A stretch of DNA of 64,000 nucleotides from Bacteroidetes bacterium MedPE-SWsnd-G2 (GTDB taxonomy: Bacteria; Bacteroidota; Bacteroidia; Flavobacteriales; Flavobacteriaceae). Both the position numbers and the translations under genes were made by a program. The notes under the pieces were generated by a model. It was not told where the DNA came from and did not search any database. It saw nothing but the letters and a program-made list of their open reading frames with translations. The stretch lies in the NCBI GenBank assembly GCA_001874335.1, contig MPDE01000002.1, positions 124,001 to 188,000 on the forward strand, given 5' to 3'. Below are positions 8,685-17,370 of this stretch, piece after piece. How positions within the stretch are numbered: the stretch's first letter is position 1; every line of letters begins with the position of its first letter.

Positions 8685-9974
8685 ATGAAATATTTGAGTT
8701 TTAGCATTTTTCTTATTATTATAGTGGGCTGTAGTTCTAACGAACAAACGCCCACTATTTCAAATCCTATTGAAGATTCTCCCAATATCCTTCTCATAAT
8801 TGCTGATGATTTAGGAAAAGATGCTTTAAGTGGATTTTCTGAAGGAACCATAAAACCTTTCACGCCAAACTTAGATGCTATCAGAAACTCGGGCTTAACC
8901 TTTAATAACTTTTGGTCCTATCCTACTTGTTCACCAACAAGAGCAGCTATTCTCACAGGAAAATATGGGCATCATACAGATGTTAAATGGGCTGGTGATG
9001 AAATTAATTTGTCTGAAACCATATTACAGACATACATTAATCAACAAACAAATAACAGGTATTCTACTGCCGTAATTGGAAAATGGCATTTGTCGGGTAA
9101 CAGCAGTAATTTCAACCCTGAATCTTTAGGAATTGATTATTACGCTGGCTTAATAAGAGGTGAAGCTCAAAGCTATTACAATTGGATGCTTACTGAGAAT
9201 GGAAATGGACAACTAGAAACCGAATATTCAACAACTAAGTTTACCCAATTAGCTAAAACTTGGATTAGTGAGCAAGACAAGCCATGGTTTCTTTGGTTAG
9301 CATACAATGCTCCTCATACCCCATTTCACAATCCTCCAAATGTTATGCATTCTCAAGGGAATCTTCCAGAATTTTCGGATGGAATGGAGGCAACACCTTA
9401 TTATATGGCAGCTATCGAAGCCATGGATTATCAAATTGGTGAATTATTAGAAAGTATACCAACAGACCAAAGAGAAAATACAGTTATATTATTTTTAGGT
9501 GACAATGGTACGCCTAATGAAGTTGTGCAATCCCCATACAGCTTTTTTACCGCTAAAGGGTCTTTAAATCAAGGCGGAATTAATGTACCAATGTTTATTG
9601 CTGGTAAAGGAGTTTCTAAAACTGGAATTGAAAATAGCCTTATCAATAGTACCGATTTGTTTGCTACTATCTCTCAAATAGCAGGCGTTAATTCTACCGA
9701 AATTCATGACAGTAAAAGCTTTAAATCATTACTTACAAATGCTGAAGCAATAAGAGAATATCAATATTCAGAAAAAGACGATGGTACAAATCAACTTTGG
9801 ACCATTAGCAACGGAAGCTATAAACTTATTGAAAATGCAAATGGAAATCAACAGTTTTACTTTTTAGAAAATGACCCTTACGAGCAAAATCATTTACCTA
9901 CTGGAATTTTGACAGCCGACCAATACAGTATTAAATTAGATTTAGAATCTGAAATAGACAACATTAGGCAATAA
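8685..9974 (+). CDS. Type I sulfatase (arylsulfatase family) lipoprotein
   Basis: This 429-residue protein has a lipoprotein signal (IIIVGC, Cys about 16) and a complete sulfatase core. The metal-binding start is ILLIIADDLG, and the Cys-type formylglycine motif is CSPTRAAILTG (Cys82). GKWHL, a His in APHTPFH and the later metal site FLGDNG follow. Cys82 would need a formylglycine-generating enzyme or a radical SAM maturase, neither of which is in this window. The enzyme is expected to remove sulfate esters outside the cytoplasm, and marine Flavobacteriaceae often use such enzymes on sulfated polysaccharides. It follows the di-heme peroxidase gene by 12 bases. Substrate is unknown. Confidence 0.88.
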   Translation: MKYLSFSIFLIIIVGCSSNEQTPTISNPIEDSPNILLIIADDLGKDALSGFSEGTIKPFTPNLDAIRNSGLTFNNFWSYPTCSPTRAAILTGKYGHHTDVKWAGDEINLSETILQTYINQQTNNRYSTAVIGKWHLSGNSSNFNPESLGIDYYAGLIRGEAQSYYNWMLTENGNGQLETEYSTTKFTQLAKTWISEQDKPWFLWLAYNAPHTPFHNPPNVMHSQGNLPEFSDGMEATPYYMAAIEAMDYQIGELLESIPTDQRENTVILFLGDNGTPNEVVQSPYSFFTAKGSLNQGGINVPMFIAGKGVSKTGIENSLINSTDLFATISQIAGVNSTEIHDSKSFKSLLTNAEAIREYQYSEKDDGTNQLWTISNGSYKLIENANGNQQFYFLENDPYEQNHLPTGILTADQYSIKLDLESEIDNIRQ

Positions 9975-10019
9975 GAAACTCATGACATTAAGCATAACAA
10001 AAACAACTTGAAACTTAGT

Positions 10020-10850
10020 TTAAGGCCTACTTCTACCCATTCGGTTATTTCTCATTTCTTTCATCTTTTGAGAAACAATTGCTTCGTATTCTTTTATGGT
10101 AACTTCCTTACCCTTATCTGGCGCATTTATTTCGACAATTTCACTTGGGTTCATAACAATTTTAGAACATAGCATAACCGTATTACCGGCACTTACTTCT
10201 AAAATCAAACCTGGAAGTCCCCAATATTCTCCTGGACCATGTGAAACCGGAATTTGAGGTGAATACCACGCTTCTACCGCAGTCATTTTTTCTTCTGGTT
10301 CTTCAGAAGATTCAGTTTTTGATTCTGAAGTCGTTGATCTCAATTTCCCCCATGAAAATTCATACCAAGTCAAATCGTAAGTCGGTATAGATGCTGTTGC
10401 TTTAAAACAAGTGTATTGCCCAATTTGTTTCGTTTCTGAAGTCATTTCCCAATTAATTTCTTGCAACTTATCCTTGACCACAAAACGCTTACCATAAAAT
10501 TCTTGACTTTGCACCAGTTTATTATCCTTTACATTTTTATACTGCTCTCCTCTCGAAAAATAAGAACCCCAAGAATCAGTAGCACCAGAAATGGCATCCA
10601 ATTTTTCTTCTTCATTAAAAACAGACTCCGCTTTATTAAAGTCTAAAACATAGTTCTTTTCCAACCTATTTTTTAAACGCTCTTGTACTTGCTTTTTTTG
10701 AACTTCACTAAGTCTTGCGCCCCAATTTCCTAATTCCATCTTAGATTTCGAATAATAGAAGGCTTGGCCTTGAAACTCTTGTTGAGCAGGCGGATTAGGT
10801 GAAGTAATAAAAAGAAGTAGAAGGGAAAACTTAAAAATGAAAGTGTGCAT
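10020..10850 (-). CDS. GLPGLI family secreted protein
   Basis: This 276-residue protein has a short N-terminal signal segment (FIFKFSLLLLFITS) and the family-defining GLPGLI motif in EYWGLPGLILEV near residue 210. It also has the preceding SHGPGEYWG segment. GLPGLI proteins are widespread and often multi-copy in Bacteroidota, where they are presumed to be periplasmic or surface proteins of unknown function. The C-terminal tail is rich in Met, Arg and Asn. The gene is convergent with the sulfatase gene, with only 45 bases between the stops. No partner TonB receptor lies next to it. Confidence 0.88.
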   Translation of the reverse strand: MHTFIFKFSLLLLFITSPNPPAQQEFQGQAFYYSKSKMELGNWGARLSEVQKKQVQERLKNRLEKNYVLDFNKAESVFNEEEKLDAISGATDSWGSYFSRGEQYKNVKDNKLVQSQEFYGKRFVVKDKLQEINWEMTSETKQIGQYTCFKATASIPTYDLTWYEFSWGKLRSTTSESKTESSEEPEEKMTAVEAWYSPQIPVSHGPGEYWGLPGLILEVSAGNTVMLCSKIVMNPSEIVEINAPDKGKEVTIKEYEAIVSQKMKEMRNNRMGRSRP

Positions 10851-10961
10851 AATTCAAGGTTTAAAGTTAGTTGTTTAACAAATTTACAAATTAATTAAAC
10901 AAAAATAAATTCTATTAAGCTTTCATTAACATTTTAAACTCTAATTCACTGAACAATAACC

Positions 10962-12512
10962 TTATTCCATAAGCATTTTCATTTTCTCATTTTTAATCTT
11001 ATCATCAATTAATTGACCATCATGGTACAATAACACCAGTTCTAAGGGCACATTATTCCAAGCTAACTTTGCTACATTATCAGGACTAATATTATGTCTG
11101 CCTAAGGTTTTCTCAGTAGGCCAATCGACCGTTGGAAAAGAAATATACGCCAATTCAGAACACACAATTTTATCGGTTGTATTGACATCAAAATTGAAAT
11201 CGTATTTTTTCCCCAACTGTCTAAACGCCATTATTAAGGCTTCCTTTTGCTTTTCGATTGCAATATCTTTATCAAAAGTTGGTCGCAAAATCACAAAATC
11301 ATCAACATTTAAAAAGTCATCTAAAGTACTCAACTGTACACCTGAACGTAAGGCTTCAATAATTTGATGTTCGTTCTTAGAACTTGGATCCGATTCATCT
11401 TCTATAATTTTAGAATACGGTTCTACTTGGGGGGTTTCCCAAAGCTTCAAATCTACCAATTCACGTTTTGTTCCGGTCCAAATTGCCACATGACCAAAAT
11501 GTCCTGGAATAAGTTTATCTGTCAATCTAAACGGTGTTTTCTCTAACAAAATATCTAAAGGTTTTAGATACTGTTGAATGTGATTTTTAACCGAATCATT
11601 TTTATACAGCTTTCCTTTTCTGGATTCGTATAACCCCATGGTATTGCCAAAAACACCACTAATAGCACCGAAGCTCTCATCTGAATATTCAGACAGCATA
11701 TCCCCTACAATACGCTCAAATGAAACCACCTTATTCGATGCAATCTGCCCTATTCTAATTTTCTTAGTATAGTTATAAGAAGGGCTGGATTCTAAAAGCA
11801 AATGCATATAGGACAATGCCGAATCTTCTTCAGCGTCTTGATACTTTGAATTATTGGTTTCATAAAACTTTATTACACGTCTAACACGATGCCTAATTTC
11901 AATTGAGTTAGCCGAATTGGTCATATCCTGTAATTGGTTTTTTAATATTCCAAACCCCATATCAGGATCATTGACAATGTTTCTTAATCGCTTGTCTTTT
12001 TCAAACATAACCATTGCCAATAAATAATTATCGTACAAGGTCATCGCAGAGCAAAGCGAAAGCAACACCCCTTTATATCTAAGTTCGGTATCAATATCAT
12101 AAGCTTTTAGCTTCTCTTCATCTACATTAATGGCACATTCGTAAGCAGAAGCCAAAGCATACAAATCTTTTCTAATATGAATATAATTTTCGAATCCAGA
12201 TTTTAGGGTAACCAAATCTCTACTGCTAATTGGCAAGTCTGCATCAATTTCTAATCGCTTAGAGATTTGAAGCATTTCGGTACGAGCCACCAAACTTTTC
12301 TCCACTAAAACCTGAAGTTTTTCATAGCCTTTTTCAAATATGTACTCTGGATTAGTATTTTCAGATAAGCGCTTTTGCAATACTGCAATGCAACTTTCGT
12401 CGGTTTCTTTTATATTAGAATTAATTCGCCAATAGGAAAATAGTGCAATTAATCCCAATGCTAAAAATCCAATTTTTAAGATTTTAAGCGCCTTCTTTTT
12501 AGTGATTTTCAT
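10962..12512 (-). CDS. YiiX/YebB-like NlpC/P60-type hydrolase with a large helical N-terminal region
   Basis: This 516-residue protein has one N-terminal membrane anchor (about residues 12-28) and a long helical region to about residue 330. A C-terminal permuted papain-like domain follows. The likely catalytic His is in GHFGHVAIW (near residue 342) and the catalytic Cys is in KIVCSELAY (Cys451). This is the order expected for the circularly permuted YiiX/YebB branch of the NlpC/P60 superfamily, which hydrolyses amide or ester bonds in peptidoglycan or lipids. The acidic residues and a second His region (TLGRHNISPD) are conserved in that branch. The helical region has no recognised domain. The gene stands alone on the minus strand. 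Confidence 0.7.
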   Translation of the reverse strand: MKITKKKALKILKIGFLALGLIALFSYWRINSNIKETDESCIAVLQKRLSENTNPEYIFEKGYEKLQVLVEKSLVARTEMLQISKRLEIDADLPISSRDLVTLKSGFENYIHIRKDLYALASAYECAINVDEEKLKAYDIDTELRYKGVLLSLCSAMTLYDNYLLAMVMFEKDKRLRNIVNDPDMGFGILKNQLQDMTNSANSIEIRHRVRRVIKFYETNNSKYQDAEEDSALSYMHLLLESSPSYNYTKKIRIGQIASNKVVSFERIVGDMLSEYSDESFGAISGVFGNTMGLYESRKGKLYKNDSVKNHIQQYLKPLDILLEKTPFRLTDKLIPGHFGHVAIWTGTKRELVDLKLWETPQVEPYSKIIEDESDPSSKNEHQIIEALRSGVQLSTLDDFLNVDDFVILRPTFDKDIAIEKQKEALIMAFRQLGKKYDFNFDVNTTDKIVCSELAYISFPTVDWPTEKTLGRHNISPDNVAKLAWNNVPLELVLLYHDGQLIDDKIKNEKMKMLME

Positions 12513-12779
12513 AGATATATTCAGAATTATCAGGATTTAAATATAAACAATTCGTACAAGCTTAATTGATTAAGCGTTCATTAGGATGATTTTACGGTCA
12601 TCGTTTACAGAAAAATTCTCTCTTTTAGGACAATAAATAAAGTATTAATTTGGCATTACCTCACTCATATTGTTATATTCGTGCGCATTTTCTATACAGA
12701 AAAACGGCACACTAAAGAAAAAATTAGTAATAATATCTAACAACTAATACACAAACCGTTAGTTCCCAAAACCTTACCA

Positions 12780-13568
12780 TTGAATAATAGAAAAATTAGC
12801 TTTAAAACAATTTGGCAAAGAATAAAACTTAGACCAGGTTTATCTCTATTTGCTTTTCAAGGAATTAGTTTTCCCTTGTTCCTTATATTTCCAATGGCAA
12901 TTATGTTCAATGGGGTAGGTAATCAAATGCCTTATGTTGAGAATGTTGAGGAAATAGAAACCAATGGAATAGAACAAAGTGCTATTTTAACTAGCATTGA
13001 ACCTTTTACAACTATGACTGTAAATGGTGAAAATCCTCAAATACTAACTTATGAGTATAATTATAATGGTCAAAAAGTGACATCCCAATTCTGTGTTTTT
13101 AACCCTGAGAAAACTCAATATTTAGAAAAAGGAAGTGAATTAACCATTAAACATTTTAATGGTAAATCTACCATTCCAGCTTTTGAACAATATACAATGC
13201 AAATGAGTTTCTTATACTACATAGCAACAGTAGTTCTATTGATAGGACTCCTTCTTTGCTATATTTTATACCTACGAATAAAACCTGAAATTGATTTATA
13301 TAAAACTGGTCAAATAAAAGAAGGAATAATAATTTCTATAAACCATAATAGTTCATTTTCTAGATCACAAGGAACATCTATGACTATCCACTATGAGTAT
13401 AACAATTCGGTTACTAAATCAAGGACAACCAATCACGCACTAACTAATAGTAAAGCCATTGGAGATCCTATAAGAATCTTGGTTTCAAAAGATGGAATGA
13501 CATCTTGTTTGTATCCGGAATTAACCGCTAAAACCAATGGTTGGGAAAGAAATAGCGTTCTAACATAA
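12780..13568 (+). CDS. DUF3592-like membrane protein
   Basis: This 262-residue protein has two clear membrane segments (about residues 22-42 and 144-165). Each is followed by a beta-rich extracytoplasmic or cytoplasmic module with the pattern of DUF3592 proteins: an YEYNYNGQKV-type strand pair and a second copy with IHYEYNNSVT. The assigned start is TTG at 12780. Downstream alternatives would remove the first membrane segment. A strong hairpin terminator follows at 13608-13640, so the gene is monocistronic. Function is unknown for the family. It is divergent from the YiiX-like gene with 267 bases between them. Confidence 0.6.
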   Translation: MNNRKISFKTIWQRIKLRPGLSLFAFQGISFPLFLIFPMAIMFNGVGNQMPYVENVEEIETNGIEQSAILTSIEPFTTMTVNGENPQILTYEYNYNGQKVTSQFCVFNPEKTQYLEKGSELTIKHFNGKSTIPAFEQYTMQMSFLYYIATVVLLIGLLLCYILYLRIKPEIDLYKTGQIKEGIIISINHNSSFSRSQGTSMTIHYEYNNSVTKSRTTNHALTNSKAIGDPIRILVSKDGMTSCLYPELTAKTNGWERNSVLT

Positions 13569-13900
13569 AATTAGATCGCCCCAATTCAATCGTTACAAAT
13601 CAACAATAAACCCTCTAAAATAGAGGGTTTTGATATTTTTTCGAGTGATATCTACTTAATAGAAGTACAATCAAAGATGCTATATGAATTCGAATTAAGT
13701 TTATGGCATTGAACTTAATACATATTTTAGACAACATTTTTAGAAGTCAAAGTTGTATGAATGAATATTTCACAAATACCATAACATTAATAACTCAGGA
13801 ATTATATACGAGGAGTTTTTGTACAAAAAAAAGAACAGCCCTTAAAAATTATTAATTATGAAACCAATAACACAAATTAGGCATATGTAGACTAAATTTA
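13569..13900. other. Intergenic region between the DUF3592-like gene and a small secreted-protein gene
   Basis: Apart from the terminator at 13608-13641, I see only AT-rich sequence. A ten-codon open frame from ATG 13858 ends at TAG about 13890 and has no coding character. No RNA gene, repeat or recognised promoter box is evident. Confidence 0.5.
13608..13641 (+). terminator. Rho-independent terminator of the DUF3592-like gene
   Basis: A ten-base stem, AAACCCTCTA (13608-13617) pairing with TAGAGGGTTT (13621-13630), encloses a three-base AAA loop and is followed by a T-rich run (13636-13641). It begins 40 bases after the stop at 13568. Confidence 0.85.
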
Positions 13901-14341
13901 ATGGTTTTGGCAATCCTCCTATTTACTATGAGCTCTTGTATTGCACAAGACAAACAAACCATATATCTCATTTTTAATCAAAATGAAGCGGTAAATTGTA
14001 TAAAGTCAAACTCCAATTATAGACATGATAAAAGTCTTACAAATTATAAGGGAGCAATGGTTAAAAGTGAATATCCAAACAATAAAACTAGTTTTATTAT
14101 TTGCAAAGAACATTTTTCGTTAATAAAAAATACTAAACCTCAGAAAATCTCAAAAGGAGATGTAAGTAAACTAAAACTAGTTGAATTTGAATACCTAATA
14201 AAGGAATATATAAAATCGGATATGTTTAATAAACGAGATGTATTTGAAAACATCTTTTTTATTGAAAAAATCAATGAAGAAGAATATTTAAAGTACGAAG
14301 TGCATTGGGAACATTATATAGATAAAGGATTTCAAAATTAA
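13901..14341 (+). CDS. Small secreted protein of unknown function, possibly shortened by a stop codon
   Basis: This 146-residue protein has a short lipoprotein-like or Sec signal (MVLAILLFTMSSCIAQ) and a charged mature part with no recognised domain. The frame stops at TAA 14339-14341 but is open again in the same frame for another 56 codons to TAA 14510-14512. The extension contains plausible alternating strands (VDPGFYKVDIQIDL). The predicted product may therefore be a truncated form of a protein of about 203 residues. The start at ATG 13901 gives the signal peptide directly, and no RBS is visible, as is usual in this group. I do not recognise the family. Confidence 0.45.
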   Translation: MVLAILLFTMSSCIAQDKQTIYLIFNQNEAVNCIKSNSNYRHDKSLTNYKGAMVKSEYPNNKTSFIICKEHFSLIKNTKPQKISKGDVSKLKLVEFEYLIKEYIKSDMFNKRDVFENIFFIEKINEEEYLKYEVHWEHYIDKGFQN

Positions 14342-14512
14342 ATAACACTTTACAAAAAGAAAAAACAAAAGTTTGAAAGCTATATTCAAATTGATTTACT
14401 TCAAAACATTGTTGATCCAGGGTTTTACAAAGTTGATATTCAAATAGATTTATCAAACTTTGGATATTTTAAAGTTTTAAAAACCGATTTATTTTTTGAA
14501 GTATTAGAATAA
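14342..14512 (+). pseudogene. In-frame coding remnant after the stop of the small secreted protein
   Basis: These 56 codons follow the TAA at 14339-14341 in the same frame, have no ATG start and end at TAA 14510-14512. Their translation has protein-like alternation of hydrophobic and polar residues. They most likely represent the former C-terminus of the preceding gene, though chance openness cannot be excluded in 170 bases. Confidence 0.35.
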
Positions 14513-14604
14513 AGTTCTACCAATTATAATCAAATTATCTTCTATAATCCCCTATAATTTACCTATTGTTTAACAAAAACACCAAATGATTAGACAATAT
14601 GACG

Positions 14605-14612
14605 TATATTTG
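14605..14612 (+). promoter_or_regulatory. -7 promoter box of the TetR-like/AarF operon
   Basis: TATATTTG matches the Bacteroidota -7 consensus TAnnTTTG and lies 23 bases before the ATG at 14636. This gives a leader of roughly 15-20 bases. No clear -33 TTTG is seen at the usual spacing. Confidence 0.55.
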
Positions 14613-14635
14613 CTCTAACTTCAATTTAAACACGA

Positions 14636-15298
14636 ATGATGATGAGAAAAAAGAAGAATTTAAGTCAGAGTGATTTTATCAATATGTACATGGATTATGT
14701 GCTTGAAAATGGTTCTGAACCTGAATCAGTTTTCAAGTTTGCAAAAGCATATAATTTTGAAGAGCAAGTATTCTATAAATACTTTACTTCGTTTGAAGGA
14801 ATTCGGTCTGAAATTTTCACTTCATTCTTGGAACAGACTTTAACCTTGTTGAACAATAGTGAGGATTATGAACAATTTGATGTTCGCAATAAACTACTCA
14901 GTTTTTACTTTACCTTTTTCGAAATCATGACGGCCAACAGGAGTTATGTTGTATATGCACTCAAACCTCAAAGCAGAGGAATGGCATCTTTGAAAATGTT
15001 AAAAGGACTTAGAAGAGACTTTTTACTTTATATAGATACCTTGGACATTGAGAAAATTGACTTCAAAGAAAAGCGAATTGAAAAATTTCAAGACAATAGC
15101 ATCAAAGAAGCTAGTTGGACACAGCTCTTGCTCACCATTAAGTTTTGGTTAGAGGATTCTTCAGCTTCATTTGAGAAAACCGATGTCTTCATCGAAAAAT
15201 CTGTAAATGCAGGTTTCGATATTATGAATGTCGCTCCAATTAAAAGTGTGCTGGATTTAGGAAAGTTTTTATTCAAAGAAAAATTCGTAAGCTCATGA
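14636..15298 (+). CDS. TetR-like regulator paired with an AarF kinase
   Basis: This 220-residue protein is mostly alpha-helical. It has an N-terminal region resembling a TetR DNA-binding domain (residues about 8-60, with a VFKFAKAYNFEEQVFYKYF recognition-helix-like stretch) and a longer helical C-terminal domain. Three ATG codons lie in tandem (14636, 14639, 14642). Its stop overlaps the start of the AarF/UbiB gene by four bases (ATGA), so the two are translationally coupled. The same TetR-like/AarF pairing occurs widely in Flavobacteriaceae. The HTH is weak by eye, and it could instead be a helical adaptor of the kinase. Confidence 0.65.
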   Translation: MMMRKKKNLSQSDFINMYMDYVLENGSEPESVFKFAKAYNFEEQVFYKYFTSFEGIRSEIFTSFLEQTLTLLNNSEDYEQFDVRNKLLSFYFTFFEIMTANRSYVVYALKPQSRGMASLKMLKGLRRDFLLYIDTLDIEKIDFKEKRIEKFQDNSIKEASWTQLLLTIKFWLEDSSASFEKTDVFIEKSVNAGFDIMNVAPIKSVLDLGKFLFKEKFVSS

Positions 15299-16605
15299 AA
15301 ACTATAGATAGTATTCCTACTTCAAAAATTCAAAGAGCTTCTAAACTTGTTCAAACAGGCGCAAAAGTAGGTGTGAATTACTTAAAATATTACGGCAATA
15401 AATTAGTAACACCAGAAAATGAGGCGAAGGAACAACTGAATAAAGACAATGCAGAAGATATCTATAATGGATTGAAGCAATTAAAAGGAAGTGCGCTTAA
15501 AGTCGCTCAAATGTTAAGTATGGAAAAAGGAATTTTGCCAAGTGCTTATGTAGAGCAGTTTTCCTTATCCCAATTTTCCGTACCACCCTTATCCCCTCCT
15601 TTAGTAAATAAAACCTTCAAGAAATATTTTGGACAGGCACCACATGTTTTGTTCGATAAATTTGATTTAACCGCCATAAGTGGAGCGAGTATCGGACAAG
15701 TACATCTCGCGGAAAAAGATGGTCAGAAATTGGCCGTAAAGATTCAATATCCAGGTGTTGCTGAAAGTATTTCATCCGATTTGGCCATGGTAAAACCAAT
15801 GGCAATGAAGTTGTTCAACATCAAAGGAAAAGGGAGTGATAAATACTTTGCTGAAGTAGAAAATAAGTTGTTGGAAGAAACCGATTATTTAAATGAAATA
15901 AAACAGAGTAATGAAATTGCAACTGCATGTAAACATATACCAAACCTAAAATTTCCGAGCTATTATCAAGATTATTCTACAGAACGAATCATCACCATGG
16001 ATTGGATGGAAGGTGTTCATATTTCAGAATTTACAGCCGTAAATAAAGATAAAGCTTCAGCGAATAAGTTAGGACAAGCTTTATGGGATTTTTACATGTA
16101 TCAAATGCATGTATTGCGAAAAATTCATGCTGATCCACATCCAGGAAATTTTCTAGTTTCGAAAACAAAGGAATTGATTGTAATCGATTTTGGATGTATT
16201 AAAACAGTTCCTCAAGAGTTTTATGTGCCCTATTTTGAGTTGGCAGATAGAAAAAACATTGAGGATCCAGTCTTTTTCGAAAAGAAATTATACGAATTAG
16301 AAATTATAAAGCCAGAAGACACAGAGGAAGAAGTTATATTCTTTAAATCTATTTTTCAAGAACTATTAAGTCTGTTTACAGAACCCTTTAATAATGAAGA
16401 ATTTGATTTTTCCAATGAAGAGTTTTTTGGAAAAATAAGAGATATAGGAACCAAATACGCAAAGAGTACAGAACTGCGAAAAATGAATGGGAACAGAGGC
16501 TCGAAACATTTCATTTATATTAATAGAACATTTTTTGGCTTGTACAATCTGATGCACGATTTAAAAGCGACCAATGTTAGCATTGCAAATTATAAAAAGT
16601 ATTAA
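15295..16605 (+). CDS. AarF/UbiB (ABC1/ADCK-type) atypical kinase
   Basis: This 436-residue protein has the family landmarks in order. A KxGQ-like segment appears as LKGSALKVAQMLS (near residue 65). The glycine/alanine-rich loop is SGASIGQVHLAE, the ATP-site Lys is in LAVKIQYPG, the catalytic-loop segment is KIHADPHPGNFLV and the metal-binding DFG equivalent is VIDFGCIK. Such kinases act as ATPases linked to ubiquinone, menaquinone or isoprenoid lipid metabolism at the membrane. The gene overlaps the TetR-like gene by four bases and is followed four bases later by a decayed flavin reductase gene. The three therefore look like one former operon. Catalytic residues appear intact. Confidence 0.88.
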   Translation: MKTIDSIPTSKIQRASKLVQTGAKVGVNYLKYYGNKLVTPENEAKEQLNKDNAEDIYNGLKQLKGSALKVAQMLSMEKGILPSAYVEQFSLSQFSVPPLSPPLVNKTFKKYFGQAPHVLFDKFDLTAISGASIGQVHLAEKDGQKLAVKIQYPGVAESISSDLAMVKPMAMKLFNIKGKGSDKYFAEVENKLLEETDYLNEIKQSNEIATACKHIPNLKFPSYYQDYSTERIITMDWMEGVHISEFTAVNKDKASANKLGQALWDFYMYQMHVLRKIHADPHPGNFLVSKTKELIVIDFGCIKTVPQEFYVPYFELADRKNIEDPVFFEKKLYELEIIKPEDTEEEVIFFKSIFQELLSLFTEPFNNEEFDFSNEEFFGKIRDIGTKYAKSTELRKMNGNRGSKHFIYINRTFFGLYNLMHDLKATNVSIANYKKY

Positions 16606-16608
16606 CAG

Positions 16609-16996
16609 ATGAAACGTTTCACTTCGGAACAGTTATCATCGCTCGATTATATTTTTAAAATAAACCTAATCAATAGTTTGTCGGGTTATAAGTCTGCCAA
16701 TATTATTGGTAGTATTCCTCCGGAAGAAATTGAAAATGTAGCAGTGTTTAGTTCTGTGATGCATTTAGGCTCAACTCCACTATTGTTAGGTTTTATTTTA
16801 CGTCCGACAACAGCAGTCCTTAGAATTACCTATTAAAATATTAGAAAGACGGGATTTTTTTACCATCAATCATATTTCAGAAGATATTATGGAGGATGCC
16901 CATCATAATTCTGCTAAACACAAAATCACGGCCTATACCCATTCGAGATGTATTATTGTGTTTAGAATGAGCAATTGGAAGAAGAGAGATATATGA
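16609..16996 (+). pseudogene. Flavin reductase family protein, broken
   Basis: The first 75 codons match the N-terminus of flavobacterial flavin reductase (FMN-binding split barrel) proteins, with INLINSLSGYKSANIIG and FSSVMHLGSTPLLLGFILRP. TAA at 16834-16836 interrupts the frame where relatives read on. A one-base T gain in the T run at 16855-16861 then shifts the frame, and the next conserved stretch (TINHISEDIMEDAHHNSAK) is read from 16862. After about 16925 the similarity is lost, and a stop follows at 16994-16996. The product cannot be functional. The start is only three bases after the AarF stop, so it was the third gene of that operon. Confidence 0.75.
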
Positions 16997-17370
16997 CCCA
17001 TCTTTGATATTGGTCGTCCCGAGGTATTGACATATAAAGAAATGCCATTGCAATTCGCAGGAATTAGAGCCTTGAAAAGATCCATAATCATCTAGCTATA
17101 TTAGTTCCAGAGTTTCTTCTTATTGGTTCCGAACTATTCGTTGATCGATGACCTTTTTTTTCTTCTCGAAGGAGTGTGCGACTGCGGCAATCTCACTATT
17201 AGGAGAGAAATCATTAAAGTGTAATGAGATTGTATCGTTCATATGCACTGCATCACAATGACCATTGAATAGTAATTTGGTATTTTAATTGGCCATAGGA
17301 GAAATCCACTTCTACTCCGCTCAGTGTGACATTGGAATATTAATTCATTAAATCATTTTCTCATTAAACC
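16997..17370. other. Decayed region with coding remnants and a half repeat
   Basis: This stretch follows the broken flavin reductase. On the plus strand about 30 codons from 16997 look protein-like but lead nowhere. On the minus strand an open stretch at 17120-17284 contains KLLFNGHCDAVHM and HSFEKKKKVIDQ but has no start codon at its beginning. A half copy of the interspersed repeat (CCGCTCAGTGTGACAT) lies at about 17318-17333. I regard the region as eroded gene remains and cannot name the ancestral genes. Confidence 0.45.
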
